The translations under genes were made by a program, and so were the position numbers. From Thermoplasmatota archaeon (lineage in GTDB: Archaea > Thermoplasmatota > Thermoplasmata > Thermoplasmatales > Thermoplasmataceae), in assembly GCA_023487205.1 (NCBI GenBank), contig JAMDBT010000051.1, positions 17,203 through 81,202 on the forward strand: a DNA stretch of 64,000 nucleotides, in the 5' to 3' direction. Below are positions 44,396 through 52,823 of this stretch, piece by piece. Position 1 is the stretch's first letter. Each line of letters opens with the position of its first letter. Under the pieces are notes generated by a model that was not told the origin of the DNA, ran no database searches, and saw nothing but the letters and a program-made list of their open reading frames with translations.

Positions 44396-46113
44396 CTCGC
44401 CTTCTGAATGTTGACTATCATTCCCTCAGGCGGCTCTTCTGACGGCGAGAATGTCATCTCGAATGTGTCTCCTGACGAGGTGAATACGATGTTCTTCTTC
44501 CACTCATCCTTCGTCTCCGGGAAATCCGATCTTGTGTGGGCCCCACGGCTCTCCTTCCTCTCGTTGGCCCCAGTAACCAGCAACTCCGCGTTCGAAAGCA
44601 TGTTCTGAAGCTCAAGACAAGCCATGAGACCCGGATTGAATCTCAACCCTCCAGTCACTCCCACAGCCTTGGCCTTCTCCTTCAGGTCCCTTATTGTTCC
44701 CAGTTCGTCCTGCAGATCCTTTCCGTTTCGTATAATCCCGACCCTCTTGGACATGGACTCCCTGAGTTCGTTAATAATTGGATAAGGATTTTCGGGATTC
44801 TTCTTGTTAAGGAATCCCATTACTCTTGAAATTTCGTCCTCAATTTCCTTATCATCGATTGGTTCAACCGAGTTTTGCTTGGAGTATTCAGCAGCAAACT
44901 TGCCCGCCCTCCGGCCAAACACCAGAAGGTCTGAAAGTGAGTTTCCTCCCAGCCTGTTTGCACCATGGAGACCACAAGCCGCCTCTCCCGCGGCGAAAAG
45001 TCCCTCAACATTAGTCATGGTGGTTTCCGGATTCACGCGGATTCCCCCCATGTGGTAATGTGTCGTGGGTGCAACTTCCATTTTCTCCTTCGTTATGTCT
45101 ATCCCTGCGAATTCCTTGTATTGCATATACATGCTGGGGAGCTTTTCGAGAATGAACTTGGCTCCCTTGTGGGATATATCCAGGTATACACCTCCATGCT
45201 CCGTTCCCCTGCCCTCTACGATTTCCTTGTAATTGCTCCTTGCGACCACGTCTCTGGCGTCCAGTTCTTTCTTAACCGGGGAGTATTTTAACATGAATCT
45301 CTCGCCTTTATTGTTAAGTAATATTCCTCCCTCACCACGTACCCCCTCGGTAACCAGAATACCGCGCACGCTGGGAGGCCATACCATGCCAGTAGGGTGA
45401 AACTGGACCATTTCCATGTCCATCAGTGAGGCCCCTGCACGGAATGCCATTGCAAGTCCGTCTCCAGTCGATTCCCACGAGTTTGAAGTAACCTTGAAAA
45501 GCCTTCCAACTCCTCCGGAAGCGATGATCACTGCCTTGCTTCGGAAGACATAGAATTTTCCCTCACGAATGCTAAATCCAAAGGCTCCGCTGATTCTTCC
45601 ATTGTTAACCAGAATCTTGGTAATCACAAACTCGTCCATCACCTTGGCGTCGGTGTGAATAACCTTGTCCTGAAGTGTCCTGATCATCTCCAGCCCCGTC
45701 TTGTCACCGACGTGGGCAAGTCTCCTGTAGCTGTGTGCCCCAAACGCCCTCTGGTTTATTTTTCCATCCGGGGTCCTGTCGAACATTGCCCCGTACCGTT
45801 CAAGTTCGAGCACCCTCTCTGGAGCTTCCTTTGCGAAAATTTCCACCGTCTTCCAGTTGCTGAGTTTTACCCCTTCATCATATGTATCAGTGAAATGTAC
45901 CTTCCAGTTATCCTGACTGTCAACATTTCCTATTGCGGCTGCCATTCCACCTTCGGCCATCACTGTATGAGCCTTCCCGAGCAGTGACTTGGACACGATG
46001 GTGGTTTTGATCCCAGCCTCGGCCGATTCAATTGCGGCTCTAAGTCCTGCTCCCCCGGCCCCAATGATCAATAAATCAGTGTTGACGACACTATAATCGG
46101 TTTTTCCAGACAT
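44392..46113 (-). CDS. sdhA: succinate dehydrogenase flavoprotein subunit
   Basis: A 573-residue flavoprotein. DLLIIGAGGAGLRAAIE is the FAD loop, LLGKAHTVMAEGGMAAAIGN carries the S-x-x-x-(S)-H-(T)-x-x-A-x-G-G motif in which His links FAD covalently in the family, MEMVQFHPTGM and TEGVRGEGGILLN are the active-site blocks and HYHMGGIRVN the substrate His. It oxidises succinate to fumarate in the citric acid cycle. It heads the sdhABCD operon; a TATA box at 46139-46149 lies about 31 bases upstream. Confidence 0.97.
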   Translation of the reverse strand: MSGKTDYSVVNTDLLIIGAGGAGLRAAIESAEAGIKTTIVSKSLLGKAHTVMAEGGMAAAIGNVDSQDNWKVHFTDTYDEGVKLSNWKTVEIFAKEAPERVLELERYGAMFDRTPDGKINQRAFGAHSYRRLAHVGDKTGLEMIRTLQDKVIHTDAKVMDEFVITKILVNNGRISGAFGFSIREGKFYVFRSKAVIIASGGVGRLFKVTSNSWESTGDGLAMAFRAGASLMDMEMVQFHPTGMVWPPSVRGILVTEGVRGEGGILLNNKGERFMLKYSPVKKELDARDVVARSNYKEIVEGRGTEHGGVYLDISHKGAKFILEKLPSMYMQYKEFAGIDITKEKMEVAPTTHYHMGGIRVNPETTMTNVEGLFAAGEAACGLHGANRLGGNSLSDLLVFGRRAGKFAAEYSKQNSVEPIDDKEIEDEISRVMGFLNKKNPENPYPIINELRESMSKRVGIIRNGKDLQDELGTIRDLKEKAKAVGVTGGLRFNPGLMACLELQNMLSNAELLVTGANERKESRGAHTRSDFPETKDEWKKNIVFTSSGDTFEMTFSPSEEPPEGMIVNIQKAR

Positions 46114-46138
46114 AGGGCTCGTTGGAATGATTAGACCA

Positions 46139-46149
46139 AATTTATAACT
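46139..46149 (-). promoter_or_regulatory. TATA box of the sdhABCD operon
   Basis: The reverse-strand AGTTATAAATT element is centred about 31 bases upstream of the sdhA ATG, consistent with a leaderless or very short-leader transcript. Confidence 0.55.
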
Positions 46150-46257
46150 TTCGCCGAATTTTGCCTAATGCGGTGGAGGTCGTTACCGCCCCCATTCGAT
46201 ACTCAGTTGACGCTTTTGAATTCCGAGCAGCAAAGGTACGGGAGAAGTGACGAGAGA

Positions 46258-46980
46258 TCACTCAAGAGGTTTGTCCTTCTCATCGGAAGATCTTTTGGTA
46301 CCGGTCACGAAGGACTTGCTCTTCCGCAGGGCGGACGATATCTTCTCCTTCGTATTCCTGGATGCAAGCTTGGTCCAGTAGAGCCAGACGGCAATGATCA
46401 GGAACGCAGCCAGAGAAACGTACTGGAATTGATCGAAGATTCCTACCACCGTTTGCCAGCCACTCCCCAGCGAGTAGCCCATATAAATCAGGACGGAATC
46501 CCAGATTAGTGAACCAATGAATGTGTACAGGGAAAACTGTATCCTGTTCATCTTTGCAATTCCCGCAGGAATCGAAATGAAAGTCCTGAATACTGGAACA
46601 AGTCTTGTCAGAAACACCGATATCTTCCCGTACTTCGTAAACCACGCGGTTGTCTTGTCGATGGCGGACTCGTCGAGAAGCAGGTACCGCCCCACCTTCT
46701 TTACAAAAGGTTTACCGCCAAAGTATCCAATGTGATATGCAATTAACGCACCTACGAGGTTTCCCACGGTACCTGCAAGAAGGAGGAGAACAAATGCAGG
46801 TATTCCAAGGAGGGGGCCGAGATTTCCCTGGAAGACTTCGTAGCCTCCAAAAAGCATTACAATTTCAGAAGGAATCGGGAGAAGGGCTCCTTCAAGCAGC
46901 ATCAGGAAGAAAACTCCCAGGTAGCCCATTGCCTGAATGGCATGAGTCGTCCACAAGAATATGGTTGAAATTATCCCCAT
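46258..46980 (-). CDS. DedA-family membrane protein
   Basis: A 240-residue protein with about five helices. FFLMLLEGALLPIPSEIVMLFGGY is near-identical in pattern to the DedA E-x-x-x-P-x-P-(S/G)-E motif, and KISVFLTRLVPVFRTFISIPAG is its R-(x)-(x)-P-x-x-R-(x)-x-x-x-x-(P)-A-G block. DedA proteins act as lipid flippases (undecaprenyl phosphate or other lipids) and need the proton gradient. The basic tail carries many Ser and Lys. Its start codon touches the dCMP deaminase stop (one-base overlap). Confidence 0.92.
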   Translation of the reverse strand: MGIISTIFLWTTHAIQAMGYLGVFFLMLLEGALLPIPSEIVMLFGGYEVFQGNLGPLLGIPAFVLLLLAGTVGNLVGALIAYHIGYFGGKPFVKKVGRYLLLDESAIDKTTAWFTKYGKISVFLTRLVPVFRTFISIPAGIAKMNRIQFSLYTFIGSLIWDSVLIYMGYSLGSGWQTVVGIFDQFQYVSLAAFLIIAVWLYWTKLASRNTKEKISSALRKSKSFVTGTKRSSDEKDKPLE

Positions 46981-47495
46981 CAGTCTTCACTCTTCAGGCT
47001 AGCGAACTTCTCGCCGATCATAGCAGCCACTTCGTCCACTGGCAAAGAGAATCTCCTGGTGGGCAATCCGCTTTCAATAAGCATTAGCTCAGAAAGTTCA
47101 TCGGGGTATCCATCAGCATAAATGATTTCGGTGAGCTGGGCATTGATAATCATCTTCGAGCAGATCACACACGGATGGGCAGTCACGTATATCACACCTC
47201 CCTTTATTGAAGTGCCGTGCACAGCGGCCTGTATTATTGCGTTCTGTTCCGCATCCAGGCCACGGCAGAGCTCCCTCCTTTGCCCAGATGGTATATCCAT
47301 GTCGATCCTGACGCAGCTGACCTCAGTACAATGAACCATTCCAATGGGGGGGCCATTATACCCGGTTCCAAGGACCCTCCTTTCCTTCACAATAACGGCA
47401 CCCACCTTTCGCCTTGAGCACGTCGACCTGGACGCCGCCAAAAATGCCATGCGCATGAAATACTGATCCCATGTGGGTCGCGCGCCTGCAATCAA
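46980..47495 (-). CDS. dCMP deaminase family protein with Asp replacing the usual zinc-binding His
   Basis: A 171-residue deaminase. [21 protein letters not shown] and [19 protein letters not shown] are typical of dCMP deaminases. The catalytic block reads [15 protein letters not shown] and [12 protein letters not shown]: Glu83 is the proton shuttle and Cys109/Cys112 bind zinc, but residue 81, normally His in (H/C)-A-E, is Asp. The second zinc site probably uses Cys56/Cys61/Cys77. It supplies dUMP for thymidylate synthesis. Start TTG at 47495, required because the WDQYFM region is conserved. Confidence 0.85.
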   Translation of the reverse strand: MIAGARPTWDQYFMRMAFLAASRSTCSRRKVGAVIVKERRVLGTGYNGPPIGMVHCTEVSCVRIDMDIPSGQRRELCRGLDAEQNAIIQAAVHGTSIKGGVIYVTAHPCVICSKMIINAQLTEIIYADGYPDELSELMLIESGLPTRRFSLPVDEVAAMIGEKFASLKSED

Positions 47496-47603
47496 GATAT
47501 TTTACATATGAGTAAGTTGTAGATATTATTATCTTAAGGAATTCCCAAAAGGTATTATATCCGGAAACTTGCTAACCTGCTCATTACAATCTCGGTGCGC
47601 TAA

Positions 47604-48707
47604 ATGGATCTTCCAAGCATAATATCGGTCAACGAAGCGTTCTATCCACACGAGGGAGGTGCCGAAAAGAGGTCCTACGAGATTATGACGAGGCTTGCGA
47701 AGAAGGGTTTCAATGTAAAGGTCCTTACAAATCCGTTCCCCGAAACGAAGGGTGTAGAAGGCATTGATGTCGAGTACGTTACCAAGATGAGGGAAGATCA
47801 TTATTTCAAGGAGGGTTCCAGAAAACTGATGGGGGTTCTCAAGTTTGCGAGAGAATCCAGGAAGGCATTGCTCCAAAACCGGGATTTCGATATATACCAT
47901 TTTGATGAGTTCCCTCTCTACCACGGAATAAGGTGCAATGATTCGATCCCCAAGAGGGGGAAGTCATTTTTCACCTGGCATGAAGTCCTGAAGAGCTTCT
48001 ACGAGGAAAGAGGAGGGCTTTGGCGGATAGTGTCTGGATGGGAAAGACGCGTTTCCAGAAGTTTTCAGAATCACATTGCGGTGTCCGGCACGGTCGCTAG
48101 CATGCTTCGAGACACTTATAACGTGAAGAACGTAAGCGTGATAGAAAATGGCGTGGATACCAAGGCGTTTGAGTCCAACGGTAAAAAGACATGGGGAAAG
48201 GTCGTTTACGTGGGAAGAATTGAGCCCCACAAGCAGATTGATGTGCTTGTTGACAAGTTCAAGGGGATGAATGACCTCCGGCTGGACATAATAGGAAACG
48301 GGAGCCAGATTGGCCATCTTAGAAGCAGACTTAATGGATGCCAGAATGTCAGGATCCACGGGCATCTTGATTTCCCAGATCTGGTGCGTGAAGTCAAGGA
48401 CTCATGGCTTTTTGTTATGCCCAGTAACAGGGAAGGATTTTCAATAGCTTCGCTGGAAGCCATGGCTTCGTCTGTTCCCGTGCTTACGGTGGACGGGCGG
48501 TACAATCTTGCTGCAAATGAAATCATCAGGGATGGATATAACGGCATAGTTTCCCAGGATTTCGATGACCTCGTTTCAAATGCTAAAAAACTCTACTCTG
48601 ATGAAGGATCTTGGAAGACACTCAGTTCAAATGCGAAGGATTTTTCAAAGAATTTTGACTGGGATGTAATCGCGAACAGAACTGCAGACTTGTTCAAAAA
48701 GAATTGA
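47604..48707 (+). CDS. glycosyltransferase, group 1 (GT4-like)
   Basis: A 367-residue GT-B enzyme. The N-terminal domain starts SVNEAFYPHEGGAEKRSYEI with the conserved GG-(A/V)-E acceptor-side motif. The C-terminal domain has VVYVGRIEPHKQIDVLVDKF and SNREGFSIASLEAMASSVPVL, the E-x(7)-E nucleotide-sugar motif. It transfers a sugar to a lipid or protein-linked glycan. It is followed within one base by a polytopic protein, probably its partner in surface glycan synthesis. Confidence 0.9.
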   Translation: MDLPSIISVNEAFYPHEGGAEKRSYEIMTRLAKKGFNVKVLTNPFPETKGVEGIDVEYVTKMREDHYFKEGSRKLMGVLKFARESRKALLQNRDFDIYHFDEFPLYHGIRCNDSIPKRGKSFFTWHEVLKSFYEERGGLWRIVSGWERRVSRSFQNHIAVSGTVASMLRDTYNVKNVSVIENGVDTKAFESNGKKTWGKVVYVGRIEPHKQIDVLVDKFKGMNDLRLDIIGNGSQIGHLRSRLNGCQNVRIHGHLDFPDLVREVKDSWLFVMPSNREGFSIASLEAMASSVPVLTVDGRYNLAANEIIRDGYNGIVSQDFDDLVSNAKKLYSDEGSWKTLSSNAKDFSKNFDWDVIANRTADLFKKN

Positions 48708-48708
48708 G

Positions 48709-50211
48709 ATGGGGAATTTCAGACTTCAGATATTCACAGTGTTCCTGCTTTCCCTTGCTGCCAGGCTAGTCGTATTCTTCTATTTCGTTGTACCTCCCGG
48801 CGACTCTGCTGAATTCGGCACTTTTGTCAGGGAGATTGCTGCGAATGGAGGCTTTGTCCCGTCCACAAATACGCTCTATTTTCCAGGTTCCCCTTATATT
48901 TATCCCCCTCTCCTGTTCCTGGCGACTTACTGGCTGGGTCTCCTCGTTTCGCCAATAGTGGGCACAGGAGGCATTCTCAATTTGCAGATCATCTTCCTAA
49001 TCGCCGTCGCATTCAGTTCCCTGACCTCCTCGCTGATTTACTGGTTCCTTGGTCCGCCCCGCAGGAAACTGGATCTTCTCTTGAGAATGATTCTGCTTTC
49101 TTTCTTCAGCGCAGATCTATTTGCGTTAACCTGGGGAGGGCTGCCATATATTGTTTCTGAGTTCTTCTTCGTGCTTGTTCTGGTTTCATTCATGAAGCGG
49201 GGTTCAAGATCACAGTGGATGTGGATCGCTGCAGCGTCTGTTGCGCTGATAGCATTCCTGCACGACCTGACCTACTTCGTCACTGTTTATGTTGTCCTTG
49301 TCTTTCTTGTTTTTGACCTCGTCAGGAAGGACTACCCGGCTGTGAAGCGTACTCTGATTCCCGTTGTCATCGGAGGCATTGCGGGAGTTATCTGGTGGCT
49401 GCCGAGAATTCAATTCATCGTTTCGGCTCTTACCACGCGTGTCTCCTCGTCATCCGGTCCAATTGTGCAGGGCAGCTCTGCATTTTCATCCTATTCTGGC
49501 CTTGTTCTTCCCCTGATTGTGCTTGTTATCCTGATCTTTCTAGAACTCAACGGGTCCCGGATATCTGGAGAAAAGATCAAAATAGACTATATCCACGTTG
49601 CATTGATTTCGTCTGCAGTCGCTGTCGTCTTCCTGTTCCTGAACCCTGCGGTTACCGCCAGGTATGCGCTCTATTCCCTGGATATTCTCATGATAGGACT
49701 CCTTTTGGGCACGCAGTTTATCCTGCCTCAGGAAGGACATAATAAACATGGAAGGCTGGCGGCCGTGCTTCTCGCAACAGTGCTGGTCCTGGTACCGGTC
49801 CAGTTTCTGGCAATTGAGGACTCTGCCCGGTTTTACACCTCATCTGGCTACTCGTACGATTCCGGGATAGTTTCATGGGCGGAAAAAAGTCACATCAACG
49901 GTACCGTGATAGCTCCCTACCCCATGGGAGATTATCTTTCTTCTATTGACGGGGTCAAGGTAATCCCGTATGATGGCTATTATTACGGAGTCAAGGAAAT
50001 CTCTCTTATGTCGGGTGCTGCAGGAGTTATAATGAACTCCACCTCGAACCAAAGCCTGACGTTCGTCAAGGAAAACGGCATTGATTATATCGTTGTCCAG
50101 AACACCCTCATCAATTCGTCAATATCCAATCACAGGATTACATTCCCGTATCCCGATTACAAACTGGTCATTTCATCGGATTATTATACCGTCTACCTGG
50201 TCACTTTTTGA
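48709..50211 (+). CDS. polytopic membrane protein, probably GT-C fold
   Basis: A 500-residue protein with about ten to twelve hydrophobic helices. The first extracytoplasmic loop contains VPPGDSAEFGTFVREIAANG, an acidic loop placed as in GT-C glycosyltransferases, followed by YFPGSPYIYPPLLFL. The C-terminal 120 residues are soluble (SHINGTVIAPYPMGDYLSSI and NGIDYIVVQNT) and face outside. Such proteins use polyprenyl-linked sugars. The ATG lies directly after the glycosyltransferase stop. GT-C assignment is inference from topology and context. Confidence 0.65.
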   Translation: MGNFRLQIFTVFLLSLAARLVVFFYFVVPPGDSAEFGTFVREIAANGGFVPSTNTLYFPGSPYIYPPLLFLATYWLGLLVSPIVGTGGILNLQIIFLIAVAFSSLTSSLIYWFLGPPRRKLDLLLRMILLSFFSADLFALTWGGLPYIVSEFFFVLVLVSFMKRGSRSQWMWIAAASVALIAFLHDLTYFVTVYVVLVFLVFDLVRKDYPAVKRTLIPVVIGGIAGVIWWLPRIQFIVSALTTRVSSSSGPIVQGSSAFSSYSGLVLPLIVLVILIFLELNGSRISGEKIKIDYIHVALISSAVAVVFLFLNPAVTARYALYSLDILMIGLLLGTQFILPQEGHNKHGRLAAVLLATVLVLVPVQFLAIEDSARFYTSSGYSYDSGIVSWAEKSHINGTVIAPYPMGDYLSSIDGVKVIPYDGYYYGVKEISLMSGAAGVIMNSTSNQSLTFVKENGIDYIVVQNTLINSSISNHRITFPYPDYKLVISSDYYTVYLVTF

Positions 50212-50237
50212 CGAAATAGATCCTGGGCGGAAGCATT

Positions 50238-50590
50238 TCACTGCTCTTCCTGGTTTCTTTCAGGAAAGTATGTCCTGATCTCCGCAAGGAGTTCCATGAC
50301 GGACTGAGTGGAAAGTCTGCCTGTATTGAAGTTTCTTGGACTGGGATGGTAGGGGCAGAATATTCTGAAGCTCCCAACGTCATTATGCTCACCATGATTG
50401 AATCCCGCTCGCGAATTGCCTATCTCAGTTTCCTGGATGTTTCCCATGACCGCACCGAATGCCACACCTCCCAGTGCCAGTATTGGAATGATTCCCCGCA
50501 GACCTGAGAATTAGAGACCCAGGCATTTTGAACAGTTCCTTATCTCGATCGCGTATTGCGCCACAGCATCGTGGTGAACATAAAAGGGGA
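50238..50590 (-). pseudogene. decayed uracil-DNA glycosylase (family 4/5 type) with internal deletion
   Basis: The reverse strand reads AVAQYAIEIRNCSKCLGL, a TAA at 50511-50513, then in the same frame GIIPILALGGVAFGAVMGN, AGFNHGEHNDVGSF, CPYHPSPRNFNTGRLSTQ and EIRTYFPERNQEEQ to the stop at 50238. The cysteine pair after an E-I-x-N-C-x-x-C helix, the (I)-x-x-L-A-L-G-x-x-A-F strand and the HPSPRNxNTGRL motif are the iron-sulfur UDG pattern. About 80 residues, including the G-E-x-P-G motif A, are missing between the halves. No start codon is evident. The remaining part of the 50212-50822 gap shows nothing else. Confidence 0.75.
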
Positions 50591-50822
50591 TTCCTACAGG
50601 CTCAAGGACCGGAGGAGGGCAACCCTCCCCCGTACAGGAAGGAGTGAAAGAAAATGAGTGAAATAATAAATAGGGTGGATCAATTTTACACCGTCGATTG
50701 CCACAATAGGCCAATCGCAGTTGAACAATAAATGTAACAGGTACCCGTAAAACCTCTTAAATTAATGATCCGCCTAAATTAGCCGAAGTTCTGGGTTCAA
50801 CCAATCTGTATTCCATTTTCCC

Positions 50823-51551
50823 TCAGATATTCAGATACTCCATGAAACGGTTGATTGGAAAATAGGAATCAATCTCCTTGACATCCTCACATCCTTCAGG
50901 AATGGATTCGCCAAAACGGTTCAACCAGATGGCTTTCATCCCGAATCGCATGGCACCAAGGATATCAGCATCAAAAGAATCACCTACCATAATAGAAGTC
51001 TTGAGTCCTGCACCAATTTTCTTGAGGGTATATTCGAATATTCTCGGATCCGGTTTGGAGTAACCCAAGTCCTCGGAGGAAACGAGAACTGATACATAGT
51101 CTCTGATTCCACAACTTTTCAGTTTTTGTTCTTGGCCATCTCTTGGATTGTTCGTTATTACACCAACCTGTATGTTTTTTGCACGCAATTCATTTAAAAC
51201 TTCGAGGCAACCAGGGACAGGTTTCATGGATTCCTCATAGCAATCAGCGTATGTTTTTACAGCATAATCAAGTTCTTTGCCAGTTAGTGGAACTCCGAAT
51301 CTGGAAAGAATAAGTCTAATACGTTCCCTTCTCAGGTATAAGATATCTGCTTGATGGCTTATGGTTTCGGAAGGGACCAGCTGTTTCCAGTAAAGGTTCC
51401 AGAGTTGATCGAGTTCGTTGAGGGTCGTACCACTGAGTGCCGGATAGCTATTTTTGAGAGCTATAAGTGCAGAATGTCTTGAATGCGTATAATCAAAGAG
51501 TGTGTCGTCGAGATCAAACATCACTGCAGACGGTATTTTCATTTGTGACAT
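50823..51551 (-). CDS. HAD-superfamily hydrolase
   Basis: A 242-residue phosphatase-like protein. Motif I is VMFDLDDTLFDYTHSRH with the nucleophile and acid Asp, motif II is GVITNNPRDGQ, motif III SKPDPRIFEYTLKKI and motif IV MVGDSFDADILGAM. An all-helical cap lies between residues about 20 and 95. Substrate unknown; family members dephosphorylate small metabolites. Its codon use is somewhat more A/T-rich than the respiratory genes nearby. Stands alone. Confidence 0.88.
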   Translation of the reverse strand: MSQMKIPSAVMFDLDDTLFDYTHSRHSALIALKNSYPALSGTTLNELDQLWNLYWKQLVPSETISHQADILYLRRERIRLILSRFGVPLTGKELDYAVKTYADCYEESMKPVPGCLEVLNELRAKNIQVGVITNNPRDGQEQKLKSCGIRDYVSVLVSSEDLGYSKPDPRIFEYTLKKIGAGLKTSIMVGDSFDADILGAMRFGMKAIWLNRFGESIPEGCEDVKEIDSYFPINRFMEYLNI

Positions 51552-51814
51552 TCAATTACGCTCTCGGTTAATAATTTACGCAAATTCTACGGTAAATTTT
51601 GACAGGAAATCCGCTATAGGGACACTTGAGGTTTCTCCCACCTCTCATATGGATTGTGATAACATCGCGTATCTTTGTCCCGTTATTCCTTATAACGCGG
51701 TATAAGCGGAAATCAATGACAGGGTGAACTCCATAACGCAGTTCTTTGCGAGAAACTTCTTAGAAAGAAGTTTCATCAAGTAAGGATAGTTGAAAGTGAT
51801 AAAGATTAGGACTT

Positions 51815-51902
<88 letters not shown>

Positions 51903-52045
51903 GTTTTGCATTGAATATTCCAGTTCCCATAAGGTTAACGGCTTTGCAGTTCTCCAAGGAGAAATGCTTGCACAGCACCTTATAAGTGGGATCATGGATG
52001 CTTCTTGATGGTCATGATAAATTGATAGTGTCGCTCTTCTGAAAA

Positions 52046-52057
52046 CTTTTAAGAATA
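52046..52057 (+). promoter_or_regulatory. TATA box of the Rieske/cytochrome b operon
   Basis: ACTTTTAAGAAT is centred about 23 bases before the ATG at 52075, so the operon mRNA is probably leaderless. Confidence 0.45.
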
Positions 52058-52074
52058 TCAAGGAATACGGAACA

Positions 52075-52818
52075 ATGGCGGATACTGAGGAGCCCGTCAG
52101 CGAGGGAAGACGAAATTTTCTACGACTGGTTGCAGTTGCTGCCGTAGGCGTTACCGCAGTTGGTTTGTTAAAGGGAGGCATCAGCGATCTTATTGCGCCC
52201 ACTCTTGGACTGACTTCATTTCCCACGCTCACGATTTATGACACAACCGGCAAGCCCCTGCTTTACGAAAACCTTCCAGTTAACTCTGCGGAGGTTTACG
52301 AGTTCTTTTACCCTCTTTCCAATGAACCCTCATTTTTGCTGAAACTGGGTGACAAGACTGGAAAACCTTTGAACATCACTACGGGCCCGACCCCCAAGAG
52401 CAGGGCGACCGGAGTTACCTACACATATCCAGCAGGAGTAGGTCCCTCGGGAGAGCAGTGTGTCTTTGCATTCAGCGGGATATGCCAGCACGCGGGTTGC
52501 ATCCCCCCCTCGATCAAGTATTACCCGCCCGGGTTTACAATTCCAGGATATTCCTCGTCCTATGTGGGACAATCCGGATTGATTCATTGCTCCTGCCACG
52601 GGAGCACTTATGATCCTGCCGAAGGCGCCACAATTGTGACGGGCCCAACACAGAACCCTTTACCGGGCATCTATCTCGAATATAACGCCACCACCCATCA
52701 GATCACCGCCATGAAACAAATGTATGGGCCGTACATATATGGCCATACCAGCGACCTGACAGGAGGGGCGCCATTGGGGACTAGCTACACTCCGATAACC
52801 ATTATCAAAACGGGTTGA
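52075..52818 (+). CDS. Rieske iron-sulfur protein
   Basis: A 247-residue membrane-anchored Rieske protein. A twin-arginine-type signal (GRRNFLRLVAVAAVG) at residues 11-25 also serves as the anchor helix. The [2Fe-2S] ligands are C137 and H139 in GICQHAGC and C172 and H175 in HCSCHGS, with C142 and C174 forming the stabilising disulfide. It carries electrons from quinol at cytochrome b to an acceptor outside the membrane. It overlaps the region just ahead of the cytochrome b gene. Confidence 0.93.
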   Translation: MADTEEPVSEGRRNFLRLVAVAAVGVTAVGLLKGGISDLIAPTLGLTSFPTLTIYDTTGKPLLYENLPVNSAEVYEFFYPLSNEPSFLLKLGDKTGKPLNITTGPTPKSRATGVTYTYPAGVGPSGEQCVFAFSGICQHAGCIPPSIKYYPPGFTIPGYSSSYVGQSGLIHCSCHGSTYDPAEGATIVTGPTQNPLPGIYLEYNATTHQITAMKQMYGPYIYGHTSDLTGGAPLGTSYTPITIIKTG

Positions 52819-52823
52819 TTAGA

